A stretch of DNA of 40,167 nt from Neisseria wadsworthii 9715 (GCF_000227765.1 NZ_JH165159.1:2406256-2446422); one strand, 5' to 3'; counted from the stretch's first letter, positions 31,845-40,167 are shown. Program-made: numbers and translations. Notes: generated by a model from the sequence alone, not told the origin.

Positions 31845-33002
31845 CTACCATAGCTGGCGGTAGATGGCGATAATCTCTTCTTTTTCGGGTACGCGCGGGT
31901 TATTACCGGGCGAACCGGAAGCCAAAGCCTGCTCGGCCATGGTTTCCACCACTTTGTCGAATTCGGCTTTCTCTACACCGAATTGCGCCAAAGTGGGCAC
32001 ATTCAATTCCCGGTTTAAAGCAACCAATCCCTCAAGCAGCTTCCGGTTGGCCGTGGCCGTGTCGTCGTCATGCGAAGCGAATCCCGCCGTGCGCGCGCAT
32101 TCGGCATAGCGCTCCGGCGCGGCAGGCACGGAATAGGCGGTAACGGCAGGCAACAGCATGGCGTTGGACAAACCGTGCGGCACATGGAAAAACGCACCTA
32201 TCGGCCTGCTCATGCCGTGCACCAACGCAACCGACGCATTGGAAAACGCAATGCCCGCCAGAGTCGAACCCAGCATCATGGCTTCGCGCGCGGCAAGATC
32301 GCTGCCGTTGTGGTACACCTTGCGCAAATTGCCGCCGATCAGTCTCATGGCAGCCAAAGCCTGCGCGTCGCTATACGGATTCGCTTTTTTGCTCACATAA
32401 GCTTCGATGGCATGGGTAAGCGCGTCGATGCCGGTGTCGGCGGTGGTACGCTGCGGCACGCTCACGGTCAGCTCGTAGTCAATCACTGCCGCCGTGGGCA
32501 TAAATCCCAAGCCGACGCACAACAGTTTTTCGCTGGTGGCTTCATCCGTGATGATGGTAAAGCGCGTACATTCCGAGCCTGTTCCCGCCGTGGTGGGCAC
32601 AGCAATCAGCGGCAGGCCGTGTTCGTTCACTTGGCGCGGAAATTTGTACTCGCGTATATTGCCGCCGAACTTGCCCAACACGGCAATGGCTTTGGCGCTG
32701 TCGATCGGGCTGCCGCCGCCTAAAGCGATAATGATGTCGTAATTGCCGTTTTTTACCTTTTCCACACCTGCCTCAATCGAAGAATCGGTAGGCTCAGGCA
32801 CGGTATCGTCGTAAATATCGGCTTTGAGGCCGTCTGAATTCAGAATATCGCAAACCTGTTGCACATAGCCGAGCTGAACCATCATCTTGTCGGTTACGAT
32901 CAAAGGTTTGCTGCAATCTAAAGTTTTTACCAGCTCCGGCAGCTTTTCGCAGGCGTGCCTGCCGATGTGCATAAAACGGGGTAATACAACTTGTGCGGAC
33001 AT
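31845..33002 (-). CDS. Iron-containing (group III) alcohol dehydrogenase
   Basis: A 385-residue protein. The NAD site GGGSPIDSAKAIAV is near residue 95. PTTAGTGSECTRFTII is near 140. Metal ligands lie in TGIDALTHAIEAYVS (Asp and His, about 193-200), HGMSRPIGAFFHVPHG (two His, about 265-280). The family reduces or oxidises short alcohols and hydroxy acids such as 4-hydroxybutyrate, 3-hydroxypropionate and L-lactaldehyde. Its place between a GntP permease and mmsA suggests it makes the semialdehyde used by MmsA. It has a strong AGGAGGAATT ribosome site and lies 42 bases after gntP. It contains one exact foreign-type DUS (AGGCCGTCTGAA complement at 32827-32838). Confidence 0.9.
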   Translation of the reverse strand: MSAQVVLPRFMHIGRHACEKLPELVKTLDCSKPLIVTDKMMVQLGYVQQVCDILNSDGLKADIYDDTVPEPTDSSIEAGVEKVKNGNYDIIIALGGGSPIDSAKAIAVLGKFGGNIREYKFPRQVNEHGLPLIAVPTTAGTGSECTRFTIITDEATSEKLLCVGLGFMPTAAVIDYELTVSVPQRTTADTGIDALTHAIEAYVSKKANPYSDAQALAAMRLIGGNLRKVYHNGSDLAAREAMMLGSTLAGIAFSNASVALVHGMSRPIGAFFHVPHGLSNAMLLPAVTAYSVPAAPERYAECARTAGFASHDDDTATANRKLLEGLVALNRELNVPTLAQFGVEKAEFDKVVETMAEQALASGSPGNNPRVPEKEEIIAIYRQLW

Positions 33003-33044
33003 AATTCCTCCTATTTATCTACCGTCTTTATTTTCAGACAGGCA

Positions 33045-34436
33045 TTAAAACGAACCGAATAGGGTGCCCAGCCCAACCACGGCAGCCAAAGCAATCAGCG
33101 GCACAATCACAGCAACCACTAAAATATCCAAATAAGATTCCCTGTGTGTCAAACCGCAAATCGCCAGCATGGTAATCACAGCACCGTTGTGCGGCAGCGC
33201 GTCCAAGCCGCCTGATGCAATTGATGCCACACGGTGCATCAGCTCTAGAGAAGTGCCGGTTTGGTTCGCCATCCGCACATAAGTTTCGCCCATCGCGCTG
33301 AGTGCGATACTCATACCGCCGGAAGCCGAGCCGGTAATACCTGCCATCACGTTCACCACAATCGCTTCGGAAATCAAAGGATTATCCGGAGAAAGCCCGA
33401 TCATAAAATCGCGCAGGATGATAAAGCCCGCCAAAGTAGCAATTACCGATCCGTAACCCACTTCGGATGCCGTGTTGAAAATCGGCAGCAATGAACCCAT
33501 CGCACCGTCATTGAGCGACTTTTTCAAGTTGCGCCAGTATTTCATGTTGGCAAAAATCAGAAACACACATCCTGCCACCAAAGCCGCGATAATCGCCCAC
33601 AAGCCGACCACCGAATTCAGGGAAACGCCGCCGAATTTTTTATCGGCCAAATAAGCCGTATCCATAGCGGGGAAAATAAACTTGGTTAACGCGTAGTTCA
33701 ACGCAATTACCACAATAATCGGTACCAGCGCTTTGGCCAAACCCGGCAAATGCTTGAAATCCTGCTCTTTCACATGGCTGTCGTGATGATTGCCGTAGCC
33801 CTCGCCCGCTTCCGCCGCATGCTTGAGGCGGCGGTTGAGCCACATCATGCCGAAAATAAACATAATCACCCCGGCAATCACACCCAAACCCGGAGATGCA
33901 AACGCATCGGTTTGGAAATAAGGAATCGGAATGGCATTCTGAATAGAAGGCGTACCCGGCAGGGCGGTCATGGTAAACGTGAGCGCACCCACCGAAATAG
34001 CGCCGGGAATCAAACGCTTGGGAATATCAATCTCACGGAACAAAGCCGCCGCAATCGGGTACACGGCAAAAGTCACCACAAACACCGACACCCCGCCGTA
34101 AGTCAAAATGGCCGAAGCCAACACAATCGACAGCAAAGCTTTCTGTTTGCCCAATTTATCCACCAACGTATGTGCGATACTGTGCGCCGCACCGGAATCC
34201 TCCATCAATTTGCCGAAAATCGCGCCCAATAGAAAAATCGGGAAAAACTTAATCGCAAATCCGCCCATCCCCTGCATAAAAACCTGCGTGTACGTACCCA
34301 AAAGCTCATTCGAAGGCGCACTAAACAACACCGCCAACATTGCCAACAAAGGCGCCAAAATCAACACGCTCACACCCCGATAGGCCAACACCATCAAAAG
34401 CACGAGTGAAAGCACAATGCCTGTCAAACTCAACAT
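33045..34436 (-). CDS. GntP-family permease
   Basis: A 463-residue inner-membrane protein with about twelve hydrophobic segments, normal for the gluconate:H+ symporter (GntP) family. Seen: FFPIFLLGAIFGKLMEDSGAA near residue 65, YGGVSVFVVTFAVYPIAAALFRE near 115, ALTFTMTALPGTPSIQNAIP near 155 and GGLDALPHNGAVITML near 415, all family signatures. The neighbouring dehydrogenases suggest the substrate is a hydroxy acid or carboxylate other than gluconate. The start has AAGGAGA 7 bases upstream. It is first in the operon with the Fe-alcohol dehydrogenase and mmsA, divergent from the IclR regulator, and a DUS lies just past its stop. Confidence 0.93.
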   Translation of the reverse strand: MLSLTGIVLSLVLLMVLAYRGVSVLILAPLLAMLAVLFSAPSNELLGTYTQVFMQGMGGFAIKFFPIFLLGAIFGKLMEDSGAAHSIAHTLVDKLGKQKALLSIVLASAILTYGGVSVFVVTFAVYPIAAALFREIDIPKRLIPGAISVGALTFTMTALPGTPSIQNAIPIPYFQTDAFASPGLGVIAGVIMFIFGMMWLNRRLKHAAEAGEGYGNHHDSHVKEQDFKHLPGLAKALVPIIVVIALNYALTKFIFPAMDTAYLADKKFGGVSLNSVVGLWAIIAALVAGCVFLIFANMKYWRNLKKSLNDGAMGSLLPIFNTASEVGYGSVIATLAGFIILRDFMIGLSPDNPLISEAIVVNVMAGITGSASGGMSIALSAMGETYVRMANQTGTSLELMHRVASIASGGLDALPHNGAVITMLAICGLTHRESYLDILVVAVIVPLIALAAVVGLGTLFGSF

Positions 34437-34567
34437 AATCGGTTTCTCCTTCCATTTCCCATTTATCGGACCGGCTGCACCAAAGCTTATTACCCACCGG
34501 CTGCCGGCTTATTCTTATTGCTGCGGATTTTCCACAGCATTTTTTTGATATAAATTTTACTAATTTG

Positions 34568-34580
34568 AAACAATTTGTAT
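34568..34580. promoter_or_regulatory. Palindromic operator candidate between gntP and iclR
   Basis: AAACAATTTGTAT. In its 15-base context it is GAAACAATTTGTATC, one change from the ideal palindrome GATACAATTTGTATC. The mmsB site is also one change from that ideal. Confidence 0.55.
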
Positions 34581-34638
34581 CGTTTTAAACCGATTATAAA
34601 AACAGCAAAGCTTAGGATAAAATCATAATTTCTAATGT

Positions 34639-34666
34639 TTACAATCAGAATAAGTTATATATAATT
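34639..34666 (+). promoter_or_regulatory. Predicted sigma70 promoter of the iclR-type gene
   Basis: TTTACA, 16 bases, TATAAT. The start is about 75 bases before the TTG start codon. Confidence 0.6.
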
Positions 34667-34747
34667 GATTTTGAGCGTTTTAGATTCATAAATCAGCTTA
34701 TTTCACAACAGCTTATCTTTAATGATTTCAAATAGAAGGAAAGAAAA

Positions 34748-35524
34748 TTGGACACGTCTTCCGGCAGAGGTTCATCCATCACACGCGTTTTGGAAATTAT
34801 CGAAGCAGTGGCCGCCGCAGACCGCCCGCCCACACCGCAAGATTTGATTCAAGATTTGGATATCCCCAAACCCAGCCTGCACCGCCTGCTCAAGCTGCTG
34901 GAAAACGAGCAATTTATCCAAACCGATTTGCAAGGCGGCATCGTGCCCGGCATCCGCTCATTAAGATTGAGCGTCAACATTTGGCAAAGCAAACACCATC
35001 AAGCGGAACGGGTAGCAATATTGGGCACACTTTCCGCTAAAATCGGCGAAACCTGCGGCATCAGCGTGCCCAACGGCAACTGTATGTCTTATACCGACCG
35101 CGTACAAACCAACTGGCCGCTACAAGTTTACCTACCCAGCGGCACACAAGTACCGCTGTATTGCACAGCCGGCGGCAAGCTCTACCTCAGCTCCCTATCC
35201 GCATTAAAACGAAAACGGCTGATCGAACACATGCAACCCACCCGCATGACACAAAACACGCTCACTGACCCCACAGCCTTAGAACAAGCCATAAAAAAAA
35301 TCGGCAAAACCGGCATCGGCTTTGACGATGAAGAATTCATTTCCGGCATGGTCGGCTGCTCCGTGCCCGTGCTTGATGCCGACGGCCAATTTATCGCCGC
35401 CCTATACACCCACGCCCCCACCATCCGCAAAAGCCTCAACGACCTACTCTCTTTCGTTTCCGATATGAAAGCAGCCTCGGAAGAAATCAGTAAGCTTTTG
35501 TTTCAAGAACCTAAATCTGCTTAG
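34748..35524 (+). CDS. IclR-family transcriptional regulator
   Basis: 258 residues from a TTG start at 34748, with AAGGAAAG 6-13 bases upstream. The N-terminal winged helix (residues about 8-70: SITRVLEIIEAVAAADRPPTPQDLIQDLDIPKPSLHRLLKLLENEQFIQ) is followed by the GAF-like effector domain with its family signature (YCTAGGKLYLSSLS near 138; GFDDEEFISGMVGCSVPVLDADGQFIAALYTHAP near 196-229). IclR regulators sense small acids and control catabolic operons. It is divergent from gntP and most likely controls gntP, the Fe-alcohol dehydrogenase gene and mmsA, and, by a shared palindrome, mmsB. Confidence 0.92.
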   Translation: MDTSSGRGSSITRVLEIIEAVAAADRPPTPQDLIQDLDIPKPSLHRLLKLLENEQFIQTDLQGGIVPGIRSLRLSVNIWQSKHHQAERVAILGTLSAKIGETCGISVPNGNCMSYTDRVQTNWPLQVYLPSGTQVPLYCTAGGKLYLSSLSALKRKRLIEHMQPTRMTQNTLTDPTALEQAIKKIGKTGIGFDDEEFISGMVGCSVPVLDADGQFIAALYTHAPTIRKSLNDLLSFVSDMKAASEEISKLLFQEPKSA

Positions 35525-35536
35525 TTTAAAAACCAT

Positions 35537-35572
35537 AAATGCCTGTCTGAAACTTTTTTCAGACAGGCATTT
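35537..35572. terminator. DUS-pair terminator after the iclR-type gene
   Basis: AAATGCCTGTCTGAAA faces TTTTCAGACAGGCATTT, 12 bases after the stop. Confidence 0.72.
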
Positions 35573-35633
35573 GTAGTTAAACCACTTAATCCCCGATACA
35601 AAGCAGCAACGCCATGACAAACTTTAAGTTTGT
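35573..35633. repeat. Internally deleted CREE remnant overlapping the rhuM-like stop
   Basis: TAGTTAAACCACTTAAT and GATACAAAGCAGCAACGCC match the two halves of the complete CREE with the middle missing. The right end (CAAACTTTAAGTTTG) overlaps the last codons of the next gene, whose TAA lies in it. Confidence 0.6.
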
Positions 35634-36652
35634 TTGCGATCTTCAGACTTTTTAGCTTGCAGGCGCAATAATTCGGCGATGTCGCCCTCACCCCGCTGCT
35701 CTTTGATTTGACGCTGTACAGCCATATAGCGTTCGTATTCGGCTTCTGCTTTGGCATCGGCCTGTTTTTTGCTGATTTTTCCTGCTCCTTGCAGCACTTC
35801 ACGGTCGTTAAACGCTAAAAATTGATCCAGCTTTTCCGTCCAATCCTTTAAAAACACCTGCTTTTTTCTCTGTGCCTGATCTTCGGCAAAATCCAGCCAC
35901 ATAGTGACTATGCGGTTTAACTGGCTGATTTCTTTTTCGTTTAAATAGTTTTTGGCTGTTTTAATGTTTTTTTTACGAACCTCACCATCAGTAATATGCG
36001 TTAAGCCCATCAACGGCTTAGATGCATCCGCACGCCGATAAACCAGCTCCGCAGCGGTATGCCCGGTCGCTGCAAAATGCAGCTTGTTTTGAATGGTTTT
36101 AAAAAATTGCGTGGTTTCTTTAAAGCTGGGCTGATAATCCGCCGCCAGCGCAAAAATTTCCCGCACGCGCAGATACACCCGTTTTTCGCTGGCGCGGATA
36201 TCGCGGATGCGCTCCAGCAATTCATCAAAATGATCCGGTGCAGGCAATGTGCCGACCGGCGGATTTTTCAGGCGCTCGTCATCCAGTACAAAACCTTTTT
36301 GCAGATATTCGCCCAAAGTGCGTGTCGCCCATTGGCGGAACTGCGTACCGCGCGAAGAGCGTACGCGGTAGCCGACGGCGATAATCATCGGCAGGGAATA
36401 ATGGGCGACTTCGCGGCTTACCTGCCGTCCGCCTTCGGTCTGAACTATTGAGTAATACTCAATAGTTGCCCGTTCCTCCATTTCTTTTTCAGCCAATATT
36501 GCTTTGATATGCTTATTGATATTGGAAACGGTGGTTTGATACAGCTCCGCCATTTCCGCCTGTGTCAACCACAGCTGGCCGCCCAATTCGCGTAAAACGA
36601 ATTGGGAGAGACCGTCTGAAGTGGTGTAGAGGATTAGGGTGTTGTCGGTCAT
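35624..36652 (-). CDS. RhuM-family protein
   Basis: About 342 residues from ATG at 36652; an ATG 9 bases earlier (36661) is equally possible, and neither has a clear ribosome site. The RhuM signature is at the start: YTTSDGLSQFVLRELGGQLWLTQAEMAELYQTTVSNINKHIKAIL, a helix-turn-helix-like segment, then HYSLPMIIAVGYRVRSSRGTQFRQWATRTLGEYL, typical of RhuM and the phage KilA/Bro-like N-terminal family. A C-terminal Lys/Gln-rich helix follows. RhuM proteins often occur beside restriction-modification genes; no activity is established. The C-terminus and stop lie in a CREE remnant. It contains AGACCGTCTGAA at 36607, one base from the foreign DUS. Downstream of an HrgA-like pseudogene on the same strand. 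Confidence 0.85.
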   Translation of the reverse strand: MTDNTLILYTTSDGLSQFVLRELGGQLWLTQAEMAELYQTTVSNINKHIKAILAEKEMEERATIEYYSIVQTEGGRQVSREVAHYSLPMIIAVGYRVRSSRGTQFRQWATRTLGEYLQKGFVLDDERLKNPPVGTLPAPDHFDELLERIRDIRASEKRVYLRVREIFALAADYQPSFKETTQFFKTIQNKLHFAATGHTAAELVYRRADASKPLMGLTHITDGEVRKKNIKTAKNYLNEKEISQLNRIVTMWLDFAEDQAQRKKQVFLKDWTEKLDQFLAFNDREVLQGAGKISKKQADAKAEAEYERYMAVQRQIKEQRGEGDIAELLRLQAKKSEDRKQT

Positions 36653-36793
36653 GGTGCACATTTGCTTTTTTGAGTGGCATCTGTTTGATGCCGAGCCTGT
36701 TTATTTGGATTACATCACAACTTGAATGCCGGATTAGCTGGCAGAGATGGAGTGTCAGCAATATCGGAATCAATGCATAGAATCGTATTTTCC

Positions 36794-37689
36794 TCATTGA
36801 TTCCAATTGTTTTCAACGATTTTTCCCGATTGAAAATAAATGGCCACATACTCAATAAATGTTTGGAAATCGGTATTTTGTTCCACAATGCGATTGACTG
36901 ACTGCCAGTCAATTTGTTCTTTGCGTTTGGCGGGCAGCCAAATTTCACTGTCGCTCCATTCTTGGGTGTTCAAAATGATTACGCCGATGCCGTGCAAGGC
37001 TGACAAAATGCGCAATTCTTGCTCGGTATGTTCACCGACAATAGCGGTGGTGACCAAATATCCCTCGTTGGCCCAACCAGAATTACTGACCGCCTGAAAA
37101 AAACTTTCCCGTACATTGCTGCCATTGAGTTCCCGTTTCACTCAAACGACCACAACAGAACATGTTGTCCCGCACCCAATTGGGCGCATTGACGCACGTC
37201 GTTCTGCCATGCTTTATCCAATGCCTGCATCGCAACAATATCCGGATGCAGCCAATGATTGCCTCTGCTACCACGATTGTTTTTGGAGCGTTTTTCGTCA
37301 ATTCGCAAACCGTATAAACCTAAATTCGAGGACAAAAAACACATCATCAAAGGATACAGGTCTTGCTCCGAGGCGGCATAGGCGGATTCATCCACGACCA
37401 ATCCATTATCTTGTTGGTGGCTTGGATCAAACCAAAACAAACGCGGGCGTGGTTTGTCCTGCATACGGATGGCGGGACATAATTTCAGTACAGCACCTTT
37501 GTGCGAACCGATTTCCGACACGACTTGTTGGATAAATGCTTTTCCATCAGCAAATTTAGATTTTTTATTTTGATAGTCATGCGGATATTGTTCTGTAATG
37601 GCTTGGGCAATTTGGCGTGCCGTGAATTTCCGCAGCGGATTGGCTTGTAAAAATTCAACAATTTTCTGAGGTTGGCTGGATTTTCCCAT
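36794..37689 (-). pseudogene. HrgA/COG2958-like gene split by a frameshift
   Basis: The first part (37689 to 37138) reads MGKSSQPQKIVEFLQANPLRKFTARQIAQAI, a winged-helix start, and ends HVLLWSFE-stop. The second part (37141 to 36794) begins with GTG: VKRELNGSNVRESFFQAVSNSGWANEGYLV and ends SGKIVENNWNQ. In the family the two are continuous (LWSFEVKREL), and adding one G (GAGTG to GAGGTG) at about 37141 restores this. HrgA-like proteins occur at sites where restriction-modification genes are swapped or lost. The two frames overlap by four bases, so some coupled translation cannot be excluded. It starts 34 bases after the tex stop on the same strand. Confidence 0.75.
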
Positions 37690-37723
37690 CTTGAGCACCT
37701 TGGCAATATCGTATTGATGAAAA

Positions 37724-40012
37724 TTACTTCTTCAACTTCGCAAACGCATCCGCCATGGCTGAATTGGCCGGTGCCTGTTCGCGCTGGCTACGCCGGTTTC
37801 TACCGCTATCACTGCGTCGGTTTTCAGACGGCCTGCCATTTCTTGCCGAAGCGCCGCCTGCTTCGTCGTCCAAGCGCATGGTCAGCGCAATGCGTTTGCG
37901 CTCGGCGTCGACTTCCAGCACTTTCACTTTGACGACGTCTCCGGCTTTCACCACTTCGCGCGGGTCTTGGACGAATTTATTGGATAAGGCGGAGATGTGG
38001 ACGAGGCCGTCTTGGTGGACGCCGATGTCGACGAATGCGCCGAAGTTGGCGACGTTGCTCACTACGCCTTCCAAAATCATGCCGACTTGTAAATCGCTGA
38101 TTTCGTTGATGCCTTCGGCAAAGGTGGCCGTCTGAAATTCGCCGCGCGGGTCGCGGCCGGGTTTTTCGAGTTCGGCGAGGATGTCCATGATGGTGGGCAG
38201 GCCGAATTGGTCGGTGGTGTAGCTGGTGGGCTTGATTTGTTTGATTTTTTCGCGGTTGCCGATGAGGTCGGCGGCTTTGATGTGCAGGTCGTCGAGCATT
38301 TTGGCGACAACGGGGTAGGCTTCGGGATGGACGGCGGATGCGTCCAGCGGTTCTTTACCGCCGTTGATGCGTAAGAAGCCGGCAGCTTGTTCGTAGGTTT
38401 TTTCGCCGAGGCGTGGTACTTTGAGGAGTTTTTTACGGCTGTCGAATGCGCCGTTTTCGTCGCGGTAGGCAACGATGTTTTGCGCCAGCGTGCTGTTGAG
38501 GCCGGAAATGCGTGCGAGCAGAGGGGCGGATGCGGTGTTTACGTCCACGCCGACGGCATTCACGCAGTCTTCCACCACGGCATCCAGCGATTTGGCAAGT
38601 TGGCTTTGGTTAACATCGTGCTGGTATTGACCGACGCCGATGGATTTGGGGTCGATTTTTACCAATTCGGCCAGCGGGTCTTGCAGGCGGCGGGCGATGG
38701 AGACGGCGCCGCGCAGGGAAACGTCCAGCTCGGGGAATTCTTTGGCTGCCAGCTCTGAGGCGGAATAAACGGATGCGCCGGCTTCGCTGACCACGATTTT
38801 GTGCAGCCCCATTTGAGGCAGGCCTTTGACCAATTCGCCGGCCAGTTTGTCGGTTTCGCGGCTGGCGGTGCCGTTGCCGATCGCAATCAGTTTCACGCCG
38901 TGTTGTTTGATGAGGCGGGCAAGGGTGGCTAAGGCGTTGTTTTCTTGGTGCAGATAGGCAACGGCGGTGTCGAGCAGCTTGCCGGTGTCGTCCACTACGG
39001 CCACTTTGATGCCGGTGCGGAAGCCGGGGTCGAGGCCCATGGTGGCGAGGCGGCCGGCGGGGGCGGCGAGCAGCAGGTCTTTGAGGTTGCGGGCGAACAC
39101 GGTAATGGCGTCGGTGTCGGCGGCTTCTTTCAGACGGCCTAAGGCTTCAAGCTCCAGCGAGAGGAAGATTTTGGCGCGCCATGTGAGGCGCACGGTGTCG
39201 CGCAGCCATTTGTCGGCAGGGCGGCCTTGATCTGCGATGCCGAAATGTTTGGCGATGATTTTTTCGTATTCGCTCTGCTCAGTAATCGGGATTTCGTCGG
39301 GTTGGTATTTGAGGGCGACTTGCAGCACGCCTTCGTTGCGGCCGCGCAATACGGCCAGTGCGCGGTGGCTGGGCATGTTGCGGACGGGTTCGCGGTGGTC
39401 GAAATAGTCTTTGAATTTTTCGCCGGCATCTTCTTGTCCGGCAACCACTTGGGCGTGGATTTCGGCTTCGTTCCACAGTTTTTCGCGCAAGTTGCCGAGC
39501 AGTTCGGCATCTTCGGCGAACTGTTCCATCAAAATGGCACGCGCGCCGTCGAGCACGGCTTTGGTGTCGGGCACTTGCTCGTTCAGATAGGCTTCGGCGG
39601 CGGTTTCGGGGTTTTCAGACGGCCTCTGCAATAAGCTGTCGGCCAAAGGCTGCAAACCGTTTTCGCGGGCGATTTGGGCTTTGGTGCGGCGTTTGGGTTT
39701 GTAGGGTAGGTAGAGGTCTTCGAGCGCGGTTTTGTTGTCGGCTGCTTCGATGGCCGTCTGAAGTTCGGGCGTGAGTTTGCCTTGTTCTTCAATGCTTTTT
39801 AAAACGGTTTGCTTGCGCTCTGCCAATTCGCGCAGGTATTGCAGACGCTCGGCGAGATGGCGCAGTTGGGTGTCGTCCAGTCCGCCGGTAACTTCTTTGC
39901 GGTAGCGGGCGATAAAAGGCACGGTGGCTCCGTCGTCGAGCAGTTCGACGGCGGCTTGGATTTGGGCGGCGGTGGCGTTTAATTCTGATGCGATGGTGGA
40001 AATGATGTTCAT
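37724..40012 (-). CDS. tex: Tex RNA-binding transcription accessory protein
   Basis: 762 residues from ATG at 40012 ([40 protein letters not shown]); an in-frame TTG at 40072 is less likely. Domains in order: N-terminal helical HtH-like region; YqgF/RuvC-like fold ([26 protein letters not shown] near residue 328); helix-hairpin-helix pair ([26 protein letters not shown] near 500); and S1 RNA-binding domain ([34 protein letters not shown] near 645-680). A basic, low-complexity tail follows ([21 protein letters not shown]). Tex binds nucleic acid and affects transcription and virulence-gene expression in several pathogens. The gene is GC-rich and holds five GCCGTCTGAA DUS cores of foreign dialect and no local DUS, suggesting recent import. 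Confidence 0.95.
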   Translation of the reverse strand: MNIISTIASELNATAAQIQAAVELLDDGATVPFIARYRKEVTGGLDDTQLRHLAERLQYLRELAERKQTVLKSIEEQGKLTPELQTAIEAADNKTALEDLYLPYKPKRRTKAQIARENGLQPLADSLLQRPSENPETAAEAYLNEQVPDTKAVLDGARAILMEQFAEDAELLGNLREKLWNEAEIHAQVVAGQEDAGEKFKDYFDHREPVRNMPSHRALAVLRGRNEGVLQVALKYQPDEIPITEQSEYEKIIAKHFGIADQGRPADKWLRDTVRLTWRAKIFLSLELEALGRLKEAADTDAITVFARNLKDLLLAAPAGRLATMGLDPGFRTGIKVAVVDDTGKLLDTAVAYLHQENNALATLARLIKQHGVKLIAIGNGTASRETDKLAGELVKGLPQMGLHKIVVSEAGASVYSASELAAKEFPELDVSLRGAVSIARRLQDPLAELVKIDPKSIGVGQYQHDVNQSQLAKSLDAVVEDCVNAVGVDVNTASAPLLARISGLNSTLAQNIVAYRDENGAFDSRKKLLKVPRLGEKTYEQAAGFLRINGGKEPLDASAVHPEAYPVVAKMLDDLHIKAADLIGNREKIKQIKPTSYTTDQFGLPTIMDILAELEKPGRDPRGEFQTATFAEGINEISDLQVGMILEGVVSNVANFGAFVDIGVHQDGLVHISALSNKFVQDPREVVKAGDVVKVKVLEVDAERKRIALTMRLDDEAGGASARNGRPSENRRSDSGRNRRSQREQAPANSAMADAFAKLKK

Positions 40013-40167
40013 AGTGAAGGTTTTGAGGCTGAAAAAAAAGAAAAGAATAGCGGTTTTAGGGAGGTTTGGCAAAGGGAAAGGTCTTCTTAAAGAAGGTGAA
40101 GTCGTGAACCTATTCTAGCACCGTCCATCACTAGTTATCTTCAATATAGAAACTCTTAAATAGCTAT
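40013..40167. other. Region upstream of tex at the window edge
   Basis: 155 AT-rich bases that should contain the tex promoter. No gene or RNA recognised. Confidence 0.4.

Larger units (their letters stand above)
34437..34747. other. Divergent gntP-iclR control region
   Basis: 311 AT-rich bases. It holds the iclR promoter (34639-34666) and a palindrome (34568-34580) shared with the mmsB promoter. On the minus strand TTGTTT overlaps that palindrome and a TATATC lies 15 bases on, a possible gntP promoter. Confidence 0.5.

Noticed and set aside
30409-31863. 484-codon open frame opposite mmsA
   Set aside because: A by-product of codon use in mmsA on the other strand; the mmsA product is unmistakable and the antisense product has no recognisable domain.
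1876-35572. Regularly occurring 12-mers that could be mistaken for CRISPR repeats or phage sites
   Set aside because: They are uptake sequences: fixed 12-mer, both orientations, spread through genes and intergenic regions, no spacer array and no cas genes.
36715-36948. 77-codon frame after the HrgA-like gene
   Set aside because: It reads the same DNA in another frame past the natural end of the HrgA-like domain; no ribosome site.

Overview
The window is chromosomal DNA from a Neisseriaceae bacterium. The strongest clue is about forty exact copies, on both strands, of the 12-mer TGCCTGTCTGAA. This is the DNA uptake sequence (DUS) dialect known as TG-wadDUS, described for Neisseria wadsworthii and close relatives. 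Many copies sit as inverted pairs just after genes, where they double as terminator stems. A complete 108-bp Correia element (CREE) and neisserial gene content (speA, tex, polyamine genes, CrcB, small lipoproteins) agree. The species is an inference.

Layout. 1-1818: 5' two-thirds or so of a calcium-binding RTX lipase-like exoprotein (minus), running off the left edge, preceded by an alpha/beta hydrolase gene. 2786-5328: rpmG, rpmB and speA (minus). 5408-6238: HxlR-type regulator divergent from an NTF2-like protein. 6314-9410: rsmE, an inositol-monophosphatase family gene and a zinc alcohol dehydrogenase. 9994-12080: tsf, rpsB and a small membrane protein (minus). 12334-19906: ppa, fructose-bisphosphate aldolase, two paralogous lipoproteins, map, an XRE regulator and valS (all plus). 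20092-20584: a CREE that has replaced the start of crcB, which also carries a frameshift. 20680-22206: pyrBI (minus) behind a leader peptide and intrinsic terminator that look like an attenuator.

22383-28006: the most unusual block. A minus-strand operon (DUF350 membrane protein, SPFH/SHOCT protein, zinc-ribbon DUF4178 membrane protein, S-adenosylmethionine decarboxylase SpeD) faces away from a membrane-anchored aminopropyltransferase. SpeD would make the aminopropyl donor and the synthase would use it at the membrane. The other three proteins have no settled function, so this looks like a membrane-linked polyamine system, separate from the housekeeping speA at 3430.

28129-35524: a uracil-DNA glycosylase-like gene, then an acid or semialdehyde catabolic cluster (mmsB, mmsA, Fe-alcohol dehydrogenase, GntP permease) with an IclR regulator. 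Two near-identical palindromes, at the iclR-gntP intergenic region and in the mmsB promoter, suggest one regulon. 35624-37689: RhuM-family gene and a frameshifted HrgA-like gene, a probable decayed restriction or defence remnant. 37724-40012: tex, which carries only the foreign AG-type DUS (GCCGTCTGAA core) and none of the local type, a sign of import from another Neisseria. valS shows the same sign in part.

Repeats: one complete CREE and decayed CREE pieces; a second small element family with CREE-like ends but a core resembling TACTCGGGTCAAGCCCGAGTA; and two 97% identical copies of a 198-201 bp repeat flanking the aminopropyltransferase-to-mmsB segment. No tRNA, rRNA, CRISPR, transposase or integrase gene was seen.
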